DNA from: Wolfiporia cocos
Lineage: Eukaryota; Basidiomycota; Agaricomycetes; Polyporales; Phaeolaceae
Assembly: GCA_029448655.1 (NCBI GenBank)
Contig: JACCLO010000012.1
Span: 1,240,001 to 1,304,000, forward strand
Length of the DNA stretch: 64,000 nt
Direction: 5' to 3'
Shown here: piece after piece, positions 44,608 through 55,500 of the stretch
How positions within the stretch are numbered: position 1 is the first letter of the stretch
How the letters are laid out: each line of letters starts with the position of its first letter
Notes under the pieces: generated by a model
The model's database searches: none
What the model was told of the DNA's origin: nothing
The model's input: the letters and a program-made list of their open reading frames with translations, nothing else
Position numbers and translations under genes: made by a program

Positions 44608-45316
44608 TGTTACGGGTCGAATACCCGTTCGTATATTCGAGTCGCGAATATAGATCGTTCTTCTGCACGTGGGCGTATAGCCGTATGCAAGGCAAATGCT
44701 CGTTAGATGCCTTCAAGTCCTAGGTGGAGTTCCTAGGAGATCGTATAATATCCAATACGCGTTAGAGGATATAACCTGTTCAGGTGCGAGTCTAATAGAA
44801 TATAAGACTCGCCTAAGTCTGAGAAGTCAGTGTGCACTTCGAGGACTTAGTCGTTCGGTTGCTCGAGAGAGAAATACTGAGCGTAGTTTCCTACGTTTTG
44901 AGAACGAGTATAAGACTTCTTGTTTATACAACAAGGTCGAGCTGAAGAGCCTCGACGATAAGTACATGAGTTTTTATACTACGCTAAGTTTCAGGGGTCA
45001 AGTCTGTCCCAGATGTCACCGATACTATCTACGTTATTGTCCCAAACGTTTGATAAGTATGGAATGATATATCTGAGACGATAGATAGAAATGATGGCGG
45101 TTGAACGCCATCTATCAGCTAATACACGATGGACATGAAACGGTGGCAGAGTTGGATCTGCCAAAGGTGAAACGCGCCCTATAGACTAGTACAACTGGGG
45201 ATGCACCCAGTAGAGTCACGAGTAGCCAGGGGAGTTGGTTGCGCAACAAGTCCCTGTATCGTATTCGCCCAGTGGTGAGTTCTGTCGATATTCGAAAAAT
45301 CAAAATACCCGTAACA
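44608..45316 (-). repeat. 5' LTR of element B
   Basis: 709 bp. Contains on the minus strand TATAAAAA (44978-44971) and, 35 bp further, AGCTCGACCTT. Confidence 0.92.
44971..44978 (-). promoter_or_regulatory. TATA box of element B
   Basis: Minus-strand TATAAAAA, 35 bp upstream of the inferred start at 44943; same spacing as in element C. Confidence 0.7.
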
Positions 45317-45321
45317 TCAAC

Positions 45322-45695
45322 AAGGTCAAGCTGAGGAACTCGACCGGTATTTACATCAGGTTATATACTTTGGTTCACTAATCGGGGTCATAGTGTCTTT
45401 GGTACTGCTACTATTAAGTCCGTCGGGCTAACGATATAAGTAATAAAGGAGAAGTGCTGCGGTTGAGCGCAACAAGGGGTGAAACCGAGTACTACTGTGG
45501 TTAGACACAGAATATCAGCTAGAACGCAATGCGAACACGGAGAATGGGCATAGGGTTGTTGTACATGAAACAGGGCCTACGGTTGAATGGAGGCCCCTAG
45601 AAATAGAGCGCTGGGTACAGCGGTTGAACGCTAAGTCCTCATACACAGTGAGGTGTCAAAGGGAATATTCAAGTGTACCTGGTAAAATCGTAACA
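45322..45695 (-). repeat. 5' LTR of element A, part 2
   Basis: Remaining 374 bp of A's 5' LTR, continuing from AAGGTCAAGCTG and ending ATCGTAACA; homologous to 29437-29810. Confidence 0.88.
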
Positions 45696-46534
45696 AAGGC
45701 CAAGGTGCTATTCAGAAGATGCCAATTTGCTCATGCCTGAGTGACACTATCATTCAATTCACAATGCCACCGGTAGATTAGGTTTCTTATGTACATGTCT
45801 ATGTATGTACAAATCGTTTGTAATTTATTACTGGTACTTTCGCAAATTGCCTTCTATTGAACCATAAAATAGATCTGCAAAGCTTGCCTTCTAGTCGATG
45901 GAGTGAGATGCAGGTGATGCACACTGCTTGAAACCACGAGCTTGCCTATTGCTACTACTAGCGACATTTTCAGCAGGCTCTCCGAGCTCGTGATTTGGTT
46001 GTTGACATACTCATATGTAATGGTGTCATCGCTTAACTACCCAATAGTTGATGGTGCATAGTGGTGCAGGAAATCCATGGGCATGTCGGCCTGTTCACAG
46101 CTGCTAGGGAAGCCGCTGATATATTGTGACATTCAAGCACGCAGGATCGTCGTGCCTTTATATTCCAAGCTACCCACCTGGTGGATCACATCCTGGAAAT
46201 TAGCACATCTGCTGTCAACGATACTGTCTATCATAAAGCTCTGGAGATGATCTGCATGCCATATGAGTGTGGCTTCCCTATCATTATATTAGTTCATCTC
46301 TGTTGGGAGCATGATCAAAGATATCATCTTCTCCACAGTGGCTGAGCAGCTAACAAGTTGGCTCCAATGGTCAGCAGCAAGTATGGTTTGACGACTTTAT
46401 AAAGGCTTAGGAGAGACATATGTTGTGATTTGCGGTCGGCATAGAGGTGTGATGGCGAAGGGATGATGCGCAAGGGACTTGGGAGCCAAGTATGGCAAGC
46501 CAGCAGGGAGTTAATTGAGCAGGAGGTGAATATA
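45696..46534. other. No gene recognised
   Basis: About 840 bp between element A and the Tc1 element with no meaningful frame; looks like old decayed sequence. Confidence 0.4.
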
Positions 46535-48054
46535 CAGTAACGTACAAAAGTGATTGGGCAACACCAATATTGGTACTTACTGATGGACTGGGCAAGTTTT
46601 GTGGCCCCAAAAAATTAGGATAGTAGACAGAAGGAACTCAGTACTATGCACATATGATTACATTGCCATCAGCTCGTACAGTGAGCCAGAATGAGGCAAT
46701 CATGTGATCAATGTGTCGATACACCCACCTTGTGCTGCTTCTTGGTAATGAAGCAATTGGTCAAATCACTATCTGTGTGCTATCTCATACTCCTATGGTC
46801 TATACTTCACCATCTAAGTGTGGTAGAATAGTCAAACTCTACCATGCTGGCCACTCTGCTGCAGTCATTCCTCATCGCTTCAATATCACTCACAACACCG
46901 TTTACAACATTGTTAACCACTTCCACCGCACCAGGTCGTGCTACCCTCAGCTGAAGGCAGGCAGCCCAGCAAAGCTATCCAAACAGGACCGCAAATATGC
47001 GGTCTTACTGCTAGATAGAGGGCATGCTCGCAATGTTGCAGAGCTCCAGCGTGAGCACTTCCAAAATGTCCAAACCATCGCACTACGGTGTGCTCTACAG
47101 AAGGAGGGGCTTGTGTCTGCAACTCGTAGGAGGGTGCCCTATCTGTATACAAGACACAGAAAGGTGCAGAGGGTCTGGGCAGAAGGAGTGGGGGTTTGGA
47201 GTGTGGACTATTGGCAGACCATCATTTTCAGTGACGGGTGCAAAATTGAGCTCTCGGGCACAGGTGGGAGGGATTTTTGTTGGAGAAGGCCTGGGGATGC
47301 ACTACAAGCAAGGTACACAAAGAAGACATGGAAATCAGGCAACAGGGAAGTGATGGTGTGGGGGTGCATCACTGAGAAGGGGGTTGGGTGTCTTCATCGG
47401 ATCACCGAGATCATGACAGCAACAGAATACATCAAGATACTTGATGAACAGCTTCTGGGGACTCTGAGGGACTATGGGATGTCTCCACAGCATTATTTCT
47501 TCCAGCATGATAATGATCCAAAGCATTCTGCTCGGATCACATCTGCCTGGTTGGAGAAAAATAAGCTGCGGGTGCTTCCATGGCCATCACAGAGACCTGA
47601 TATAAACATCATCGAGCATATTTGGGCACATCTGAAGGCACAAGCGCAGCGCCACAGCCAGGGTCTGCCGAAGCTTTATGGGAGGTTGTGCAGCAGGAAT
47701 GGTATGGCATTGATACTGAATTTATTCAGTCACTCTATTGTAGTATGCCAAAGCGTGTAGGTATGCTAAAGACAGTCAATGGAGGGTACACAGGCTACTA
47801 GTATTTAGTTTTTTTTTGGTCTTGCAGAGCACGTAGGACAGCGAATTTGGTAGATACGCTTTGGGCGCTTCCTGCGGTATTACTTAGTCTTGCAGCTCAA
47901 TAACCAGAAATGCCCCCTCATCGGGGCAATCATTCGTGGATAATACATACATTCAGTAACCTACGTAGTAGTACTAAGATTAACCTCAAAGCTCTGCGGG
48001 AAGCCCCCAAAGTACCGCACGAGGCGTCTGCCCAAATACTTATGTACGTTACTG
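46535..48054 (+). mobile_element. Tc1/mariner element
   Basis: 1520 bp between TA duplicates (46533-46534, 48055-48056). Inverted ends start CAGTAACGTACA and share about 29 bp with a few mismatches (left continues AAAGTGATTGGGCA, right ATAAGTATTTGGGCA). Contains one transposase gene in plus orientation. Confidence 0.88.
46711..47893 (+). pseudogene. Tc1-type DD34E transposase, frameshifted near the C-terminus
   Basis: Frame 46711-47760. N-terminal helix-turn-helix (SKCGRIVKLYHAGHSAAVIP, HNTVYNIVNHF), then the catalytic core: Asp in IIFSDGCKI, Asp in FFQHDNDPKHSA, Glu in RPDINIIEHIW, with 34 residues between the last two. From about 47665 the conserved tail moves to the next frame (EALWEVVQQEWYGID...PKRVGMLKTVNGGYTGY, stop near 47802), so one base has been gained or lost and the annotated end KLYGRLCSRNG is off-frame. 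The stretch before YTSPSKCGRI may be extra; a Met at about 46795 is a more usual start. Confidence 0.85.
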
Positions 48055-48056
48055 TA

Positions 48057-49200
48057 GGCCACACGCGTGCACTTGGATGCGTCGCCGTTTAGTAGCCCTC
48101 TTGTGACCCATCAAACTCACCGACGCGGTATGTCGACAATCGTGCTGAGGGTAGCCAATTAATCAGCCCTGGAATTTGAATAATGTGATAATTTCACTGC
48201 CAGTCGACTGTGTAGTTAGTCGTTTGTGCAGCAGCTATGTGATTCACAGATATGGCGGGTACCCTTCCTATCCGGGTAGTCGACTACGATTGCTACGGCG
48301 TTGGAATCAATTCGTCCATTCAGTAACTACTGCAGGATATACATACTACATATCAAATTGGCATTCGAGATTCAAATGTCACACACCGGATAGACATACA
48401 CTTGGGCTAGATATATCGTTCATACAAAAAAGCTGCGTTTTCTCGCTATTAATCAAGCTCATAAGTGGCTACAACATATGTTGGCAATGAATGCAACTGT
48501 AAGGCCTGAGGCCTGAGGATCGAATCATCGGCGAGTCTGCAAATGAAACCGAGCCAATAAGCACGGGCCGAAGGTATGACTTGCGATACAGCGTTCAGGG
48601 CAATGGAAACACGTACGCATTGGGACACACAATCCGGATACACATTGCTTTCAGAAGAGCCTGAGCGGCGTCAGTGCTTCCCAGCATTACTGGCAAACAG
48701 CGTTGCTCGTTAGAAACTGCTGTGGCCTGGCATCCACCACAAAGTATTTAGCCCTGTATAAACGCCTCCTGAGTGTATGTAGGAGGGTCGTTGACTATGC
48801 CTCCCACGTCTCACGAGTGCTATCTGTACTTGTTCAGATATTGACTCCCGATATGTCTGCACGAGGTGCTGACCTAAGTCATTAGTCCCTGACTCACCAC
48901 GAAGGCTAGCTGACGGTCATGATGGAATGATTTACATATGATGGATGAGATGTGATTAGGCAATAATTGACCAAGAAACCTGTCGTGTTCATTGGTTATA
49001 CACAAGGCTTAGCGAACGAGAATAAACGATAACAAGGAAAGCAGTAGAACCTACCGCTAGATGGCTGAGGCAAGAATGCTGGGTGGATCAAGAATCTTGC
49101 AGATGGATGAAAAGAGCTCTTTACACATCAAGTGCGCTAAGCTGTGCCAAACAAATTGTAACAGTGTCTGAGAATCTTCGTGCAGAGGCAACCATCTTGA
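48057..49200. other. No gene recognised
   Basis: Short frames only; no element ends or RNA genes seen. Confidence 0.4.
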
Positions 49201-50010
49201 TCAAAACATTCCGCATAGCTCAGAAGCCGAAACCAGTGTTGCTCTGCTGCTGACGTAGTGCCTAGTATAGAAGCTAATCATTAAGAACATTGACAGTACA
49301 TACCTGACGGGTATACTGATGGGTGTCTCCCTAAATCCATCTGCTTGATGCGGGAAGCCATGTACCTCCTGTATGCGGTCGCAGACTGGGGCAATCAAGC
49401 GAGATTCGTGGGCCGCACCAAGGGATCGATCCTTACCACACATGTGCATCTGAACGGAAGACATCCGGAGTTGCAGTATTGCCTCGTCTATCTCTTGTCT
49501 GTTCTATAATATTGATACCCGTAATCGCGCTACCAGCCTCTCTGGAACATCAGGCCCCAAATTCTTGAACAATATGTTAGGCACCGCATTAGAACGCACG
49601 TCAACGCCGGACCACAGCAACTCGTCCTGTCCGCTGATTAGAACAACATGCATACGCTGTAGTCGCAGCCAATGAGCATCTGCGCTGGGGTCACGGAGAT
49701 GCCCACAGTCGCATTTACCAGGACGCACAGAGGGATTATTGCCAAAGCAGCCGAGAGAGTCGGGAATGAAGACATGTGCGCGTGCGGTGACCCGTAAGGG
49801 CCCCGACAGCGCCGAGACCAGCACGCTGCACAGACGTGCACAGACGTGGCTTCAGATACAATCGGACGATTAGCTATCTCAAGACAATCATACGTAGTTC
49901 AGGGAGCCTGCGCATTCGCCGGATAACACCGAGTTGTGCAAGGCATCCCGGAGAATGTGCTGCCTATGTGACTGACTCAGTCTGCAGCTCATCGATATCA
50001 TCGGTTGACT
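49201..50010 (-). pseudogene. Duplicated gene fragment of unknown family (copy 2)
   Basis: Minus-strand reading from about 49824 gives NNPSVRPGKCDCGHLRDPSADAH, HVVLISGQDELLWSG and a Leu-rich block to a TAG at 49506-49504; the same frame continues as NRQEIDEAILQLRMSSVQ to 49201. The copy at 20038-20435 has a sense codon at the TAG, so this is a premature stop. No known domain. Copy 2 contains about 150 bp (49760-49915) not seen in the other. Confidence 0.55.
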
Positions 50011-52200
50011 CTCCCTGCGGGACAAGCGGCCCGCAGTCACCGTTCGAGTAATACAATGTAGTGCGATCTTGCCGCGATGGACGGATTATGTGATCTTGCA
50101 GCGCTGGCGATGCGATCAGCTGGGGTCATCAAAGAATCGAGTGCGGAGCCCAAATACTTTCAATGGGCCTCTTCTTCAACACTCTTGTTTTGCCAGCATA
50201 GAGTTGCTGATGCATAGAGCTGCTGTTGCACCTGTATGGAACGCACTAGGCGCAGCGGTACTAGCTCACTTGCGGCTTGTTAGTAAGCTTGGATGTCCAC
50301 GACCGCCGAGCTCTCAGCCCTTCTGGACCGTCGCTGGCTTTCACAGCATGAATCGCTGCACAGCGTTAGAGCGCGAGGAAATGCCGAATCGATGCATCAT
50401 CGTACAAGGCCGAATACAAGAACGTCGCTTCTGTGGGGCAATCAGCGATCGCGGGCTGTGGTGATACCCGCATTAGCACTCGTCAAACCGCACGCAGAAA
50501 TTAAGATGTGCACGAGTTTGACAGCCCAGAGGGTTCTCAATACGAGCACTCTATTGCGTGTACGTACGCGCACACGAGAAGTGCACGGCCTCGCTCTAGA
50601 CGCAGTGATCTCATGGTCTATTTCGAGGCAAACTCGGCGTTCAGCTCGGAATACCCGTGGGATCGCCTGGGAACACCGGTGGATATGCTGCCGATGTGTC
50701 TCAATCGGGGTCAGCCTGGACGCATCGGGCAGATTGGCTCTGATCGGGTGATGCGCAGTGGGAAGCCTGGCATGTTCCATATGATATCGTGATGAGCCGA
50801 TCGTGATCATATTCAGGTATGTATTGGAAGTGTGATGCTCGTGTCGGCGTCACCATGTTCATCTGTAGAATCCTTTGTGCTTACATCTTCGGGAACCTGT
50901 TTTCGGTACACTCTGTTCATCGATGAAGTGTAGCCTATGAGCCGAGGGTTCTTTGATAATATAGTTATAGCAGCGATCACTGGTTCGTACAGGATACGGA
51001 TAAGGTTATGTCAGAACTTTGAAGCATTTCTACTGTGCCTATCAATTCACCAGCAATATGCCATGGTAGCGCTCCATCTGAGCTGATCTGATTTTTACTT
51101 AGTCACGCAAGAGCGGGCTCAAACTGGTCTTTGATTGACTATCATAACTGTGTAGTGCTTCAATTTGTAGAGATGCGTTGGTGATGTATGATATTCAATC
51201 GTTGTTTCCCGGACGCTATGGCTCTACATCCATGTCACGCTGGTAGGTCTGATGTTTATGATACATCTAGTTTGATTACCCATTAGCTTTCATTAATGAT
51301 CCATCTATGGCTAGTAACGAAGACTACGGTCTCCATTGATCAAGTCATTGATGTCATGATATAACCGCTCTACCCACTTTTACCGCAGAGCACATAAATG
51401 CTATGATGGTGCAATGGCAAGCTACTCCCGCATCACAGATACCATGTCCGTGTTAACAACGTAATGAAAAGCTTACGTACTCAACGGCTCTGCGGGTTGC
51501 AGCTATGGCTGATAACATGCTTCCCTGAGTGGTCTTTAATCGGTCGTCTCATCAACACTTCTTTTTCCATGCATGATTTTCCGCCTTCGGGCAGTTCGAG
51601 TTTGACACCAGTCAAGACAGTAATGACAATCAGACTCCCGGAATGTTCAATAAGCTATCTCACTCTGTGTGTGCTGTTCTAGATACCGTACTATGGTTCT
51701 GGATGTTTGACCATTGACGGGCTAGCATGAATCGACGTTCCCTCATCTACGATCATAATTTGGAATGATCAAATTGGTATTGTGGCTACGTTCGAGAAAT
51801 GTATACTCTAGCTGCTGACTGGCAGATCATGCGTCGTTCATTCTCATTACTGGAACGACTACCCCTTGGGAAATCGAGGGACAACTTGGGTCTTGACCGT
51901 ATTCTACCCGAGCCGTGAGCTAGCATCGCTGCATCGGATTATGTATGGATCTCACGCTGACCCGCGCTCGCAGCTGGATCCCTGGAGAACGGACAAGATA
52001 GATAGATCCGTAGGATTTACGGCAGAGGTTGCATGCAAGACGTCAATATGAACATATGACTATATATGGTAGCCTGCTTCCCATATTTTCATAAGCAAAC
52101 GCTGTCTCTCCTGATTGACATTGCAGGCATCTGGTATGTCATCAGCGTTGTATTACGCGTCAAGCGTATCGCATCTTCCTTCTATATTCCATAACAACCA
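50011..52200. other. Decayed sequence, no intact gene
   Basis: Short frames only. The stretch 50540-50790 resembles 52990-53240 (shared words GCTGCCGATG, CGGGGTCAGC, GGGCAGATTGGCT) but is much poorer in CpG. Confidence 0.45.
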
Positions 52201-53300
52201 TTACAAATGCTCGCTACAGTCCGCCCCTCGGAGCAGAATCACTCGCGCCATCTCGATCGCCCAAGAATCCGCCAAACACCGATCCCATCGATCCGCTCCA
52301 CGCACGCTTCGCGGAACGAGAAGTGAGAAGGGAACACGAGCAGGCGAACGAACAGAACCCTCCGCCATACATCCAGCAAGTACCAAGAATGCAAAGACAA
52401 TCAGGATCCAAATTGCGCGCGCAACTAGAACCGCCAGCCCGACAGCCAGACAACCCCCGAGCGACCCAACCAGCACCGGCCGGGCATCCGCGCGCGGCGC
52501 GGGTCGATGGAAGCACAGCCCAGAATCCCACCGTCGCTCCCTGGGTGTAAGCGCCCCGCGAATCACCGTATCGCCGCAATAGCGCACCTGCCCAACCGCC
52601 TCGCGACGGACAGGGTCCCGCCGCTAAGCGCTGACTCGGCGCAGACGCGGATCCACGAAGCATGCACCGTTCACCGACTCCACGACCTGCACGGACCGGG
52701 CACGCCATCGCTCTCGCCGACAGCGCGCCATCCCGGGCACCGCGCGGCGCGTCTGCCCACGAGGACACACAGACGTCACCCCGCGCACATCGCGCAACTC
52801 GCGGTCACGCGCCGCGCCGAACCGCAGCGTGCAAGCCGCGCCGTGGAAACCCCACCGGGCGAAGCGCGACACGTCGACGGACGTCGCACGCCACGGCCAG
52901 CTCAAGCCAGGGTGCGGTGCCCAGACATCGCGACACGCGCGCGGGCCAGAAGGCCAGGGCCAGGGCGCCGCTACGCAGGGCCCGCAGATAGCGCAGGGCC
53001 CGTGCAGATAGCGCTGGGCGACGGACGACGTCGCGTTCGGGCAGGCGTGCCCCCGCGGGGATTCTGCGGATCGCCGTGCGGCGGCTGGGCTGGGAAGCTG
53101 GGACGCGGAAGGCGCCTCGGCCGGGGACGGGCTGCCGATGCGTCTCGATCGGGGTCAGCGTGCGCATCGGGGTCAGCGGGGATCGGGCAGATTGGCTTTC
53201 GGATGAGAGGGGATGCGCTGCGCGGTGGTGCGTGCGCGTACCTACGTACAGGTGTGTTGTCGTGATGGACGGATCGCGTTGCTGTAAGTGCGTCGATCGC
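52201..53300. other. GC-rich block without supported gene
   Basis: High-GC, CpG-dense stretch with long open frames on both strands (up to 252 codons) that have no family resemblance and biased Arg/Ala/Pro composition, as expected by chance at this GC. Its right end (52990-53240) is related to 50540-50790. Confidence 0.5.
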
Positions 53301-53449
53301 GCAGCAGGATGGCTGATGATATCGTGGTCATCCGTGGACGCGTGAACGTTTGAACGTTTGTACAAGGGCAGGAGCAATACTCTCAAATCTATCAGAGACT
53401 GTCATGGTACTGCATGAGATGGGTATGTGTTGAGCAAGAGGGTCAATGT

Positions 53450-53530
53450 GCCCGTTTAGCTCAGTGGTAGAGCGCGCCACTCGTACTTCGCGTAATGGTG
53501 AGGTCGGTTGTTCAATCCAGCCAATGGGCA
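53450..53530 (+). tRNA. tRNA-Thr (CGT) with 9-nt intron
   Basis: Full cloverleaf: acceptor GCCCGTT/AATGGGC (one G-T pair) with discriminator A, D arm GCTC/GAGC, anticodon stem CGCCA/TGGTG, T arm GGTTG-TTCAATC-CAGCC. The anticodon loop CTCGTA...A holds anticodon CGT and a 9-nt intron after position 37 (53482-53490). Mature length 72 nt. Six T (53531-53536) directly follow as pol III terminator. Confidence 0.9.
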
Positions 53531-53536
53531 TTTTTT
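53531..53536 (+). terminator. RNA polymerase III terminator
   Basis: T6 run immediately after the tRNA discriminator base. Confidence 0.85.
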
Positions 53537-55500
53537 CTTCAAACGAAAGCAGGCTGTCGACTTTCGGTGATCCGTAAAACGGAAATTCAGCTAGTACTAT
53601 CGAAATCCCAGTGTTGCAACGGTTTTTGTATTTCGACTTATTCTCAGCAATGACTGGGCCTACGGCCCTGAAACTTGGTATGGCAGTAGGATGAGCTGTT
53701 CTCTACCGGGCTTTGAAGCTTTTCATTTTTGCGTGAGGAGTCTGATCTCTAGAGAGATGCCGTATTTTATCGGCACAAATCAGTCACATATCACCAGAGA
53801 AAAAGGGTCACATCGGATCACGTCAGCAGACTCAAAGTCCGCCTGCCGTGCACTGTGCTGCGTGCAGGTGAGGCGACAGCTGCCGAGCGGAGCTTGATTC
53901 CTCTCGTGCGCTGGAGCTATCACGCTTCTCCATGCTCGAACCTGCAACACTGCCCTACAAGAGGATGTGTCGAAATCGGAAATGCAAGGATGGTGTATTT
54001 GCGGGTGTGAATGAGTTTGCGCACGTTAGCTTATGTCTCTAGTCGAGATTTCTCTCTTATCAATGACCACAGATGTCACGGCACGGACATTGATGGAGCC
54101 ATAGCTCGTCTGCAAAAAATGTCCTCCTAAATCTGAATATACAGGATGATTTAAAAGATGCTAATACATCATACTGATTTTGCCCGATTTTTGGATGAGA
54201 ACTAGAGCAGTGTTGTAACGAAATCGGGGTTGGTAACTCCCCCATTTGATCGTACTAGCTGGATAACCCGTGCTCTCGCACTCAAGGTGCTTTACTATTG
54301 AGAATAGTACGTATGTTTTACATAAGCTCATTCCCTATATCCCTCCCTCCGGCTCCCTAATATTCAGCCTCTCGTAGCTTATATCGTTCAACGTGGCGAC
54401 TGAAACCAAGTCTACGAGTTCCTGGAGTTGCTGTGACAGATAAGGTGGTGTCTATTATAAGAGCTGCGTTCTAGTTCGACAACGGCATACGTCAGCGACT
54501 GGTCCGAAATGCGAGCTGCAAGACGGCCGGACGCCTGTGCAAAGAGAAGAAAGAGGAGTATTTTGGTGGGTCCATGTGATAACGGATTCTTCGGCATCAC
54601 CAGTACTTATCCCTGGAAGCATGACCATCGCAGATTTATCACATGGACCTCCGAACCATCCTCACCACGAGAAGAGGCCGGCCTCATCGCACTGTTCCGC
54701 TCCCTGACAGGCTCCACTGCGTTCACGAAGTACATGGCCCCCACCCGATGCTATAGACCCAGGGTAAGTCACCCCAGCTGTCGACGGCCTTTCTTCCACG
54801 CTATTCCTTCCGCTCTTCACTTCCTATCGATGACTTGACGCACCCTGCTCCTTCTCGCATTTCATATACATACTTTCCGTGCCCGCCTTTGTACTTCTGG
54901 TTTGCAAATGTTTTCATCAAGAATTTTCCGCCTGCTTCGAGCTGTAGTAGGCATCATACAGTGTTGGCCGAACAATAGAAATCAACATCGTGCTAGGCAT
55001 TTGTGCTAGGCATGTACGTATGGGCCCTATTGTTAATGTAGATATTGATCCGGATCGCAAGTCTCCATCCAGCAAATTAGGCGTCGAGGACGGCTACCTC
55101 TTTCGAGTCGCGGGGGCATCTCTATTGGCCACGATTGAACCTTGTCATATTGCGGCGCACTAATATTACACACGTTCCGTCAAAGAATTCCGCGCAGCTA
55201 GGTCCGTCGGCCCCTGTAGACGTGCAATAACGTACGAGCGCCAGAGCTCTAGAACGCCAGTGCGTCCCCTCCGTGATATCGCGCGGGGTCGTCATTGGCG
55301 TTCGGGCGACATCATCTGCTAGAACGCGATCGGTGCCATCGGCAGCAGGCCCAGGCTTCTCAATCTCAGCGACGCTAGCGTGTGCACCGGCGTGCAGCCA
55401 CGCATGACTGTCCGCCCGTCCCGCAGGGCAACGTGTGCCATACGCATGCGCACTAGGCAGCCAGCCATGGCGTCGCGGCGCCTAGCGGCCTGAGAGAGGA
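53537..55500. other. No gene recognised
   Basis: About 2 kb with only short frames and no recognisable repeat. Confidence 0.4.

Larger units (their letters stand above)
36851..45316 (-). mobile_element. B: young Ty3/Gypsy chromovirus with dUTPase and ORF3
   Basis: 8466 bp, LTRs of 709 bp (36851-37559, 44608-45316) differing at one base in my reading (offset 679, G to A at a CpG). Target duplication TCAAC (36846-36850, 45317-45321) inside A's 5' LTR. Minus-strand transcription: gag, pol (PR-dUTPase-RT-RH-IN-chromodomain) and ORF3. The chromodomain places it among chromoviruses; the self-priming site points to the Tf1/sushi-like branch. Almost intact, yet with a dead protease residue, a pol frameshift and an ORF3 stop. 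Confidence 0.92.
29269..45695 (-). mobile_element. A: decayed Ty3/Gypsy chromovirus, split by element B
   Basis: 3' LTR 29269-29810 (542 bp); 5' LTR 36683-36850 continued at 45322-45695, also 542 bp once B and its duplicated 5 bp are removed. Net length about 7.96 kb, transcribed on the minus strand. Order: gag, PR-dUTPase-RT-RH-IN-chromodomain, ORF3. The bases outside the LTRs (ATGTA left, AAGGC right) do not match, so no target duplication is left. Numerous stops, many CGA to TGA, make it inactive. Confidence 0.9.
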
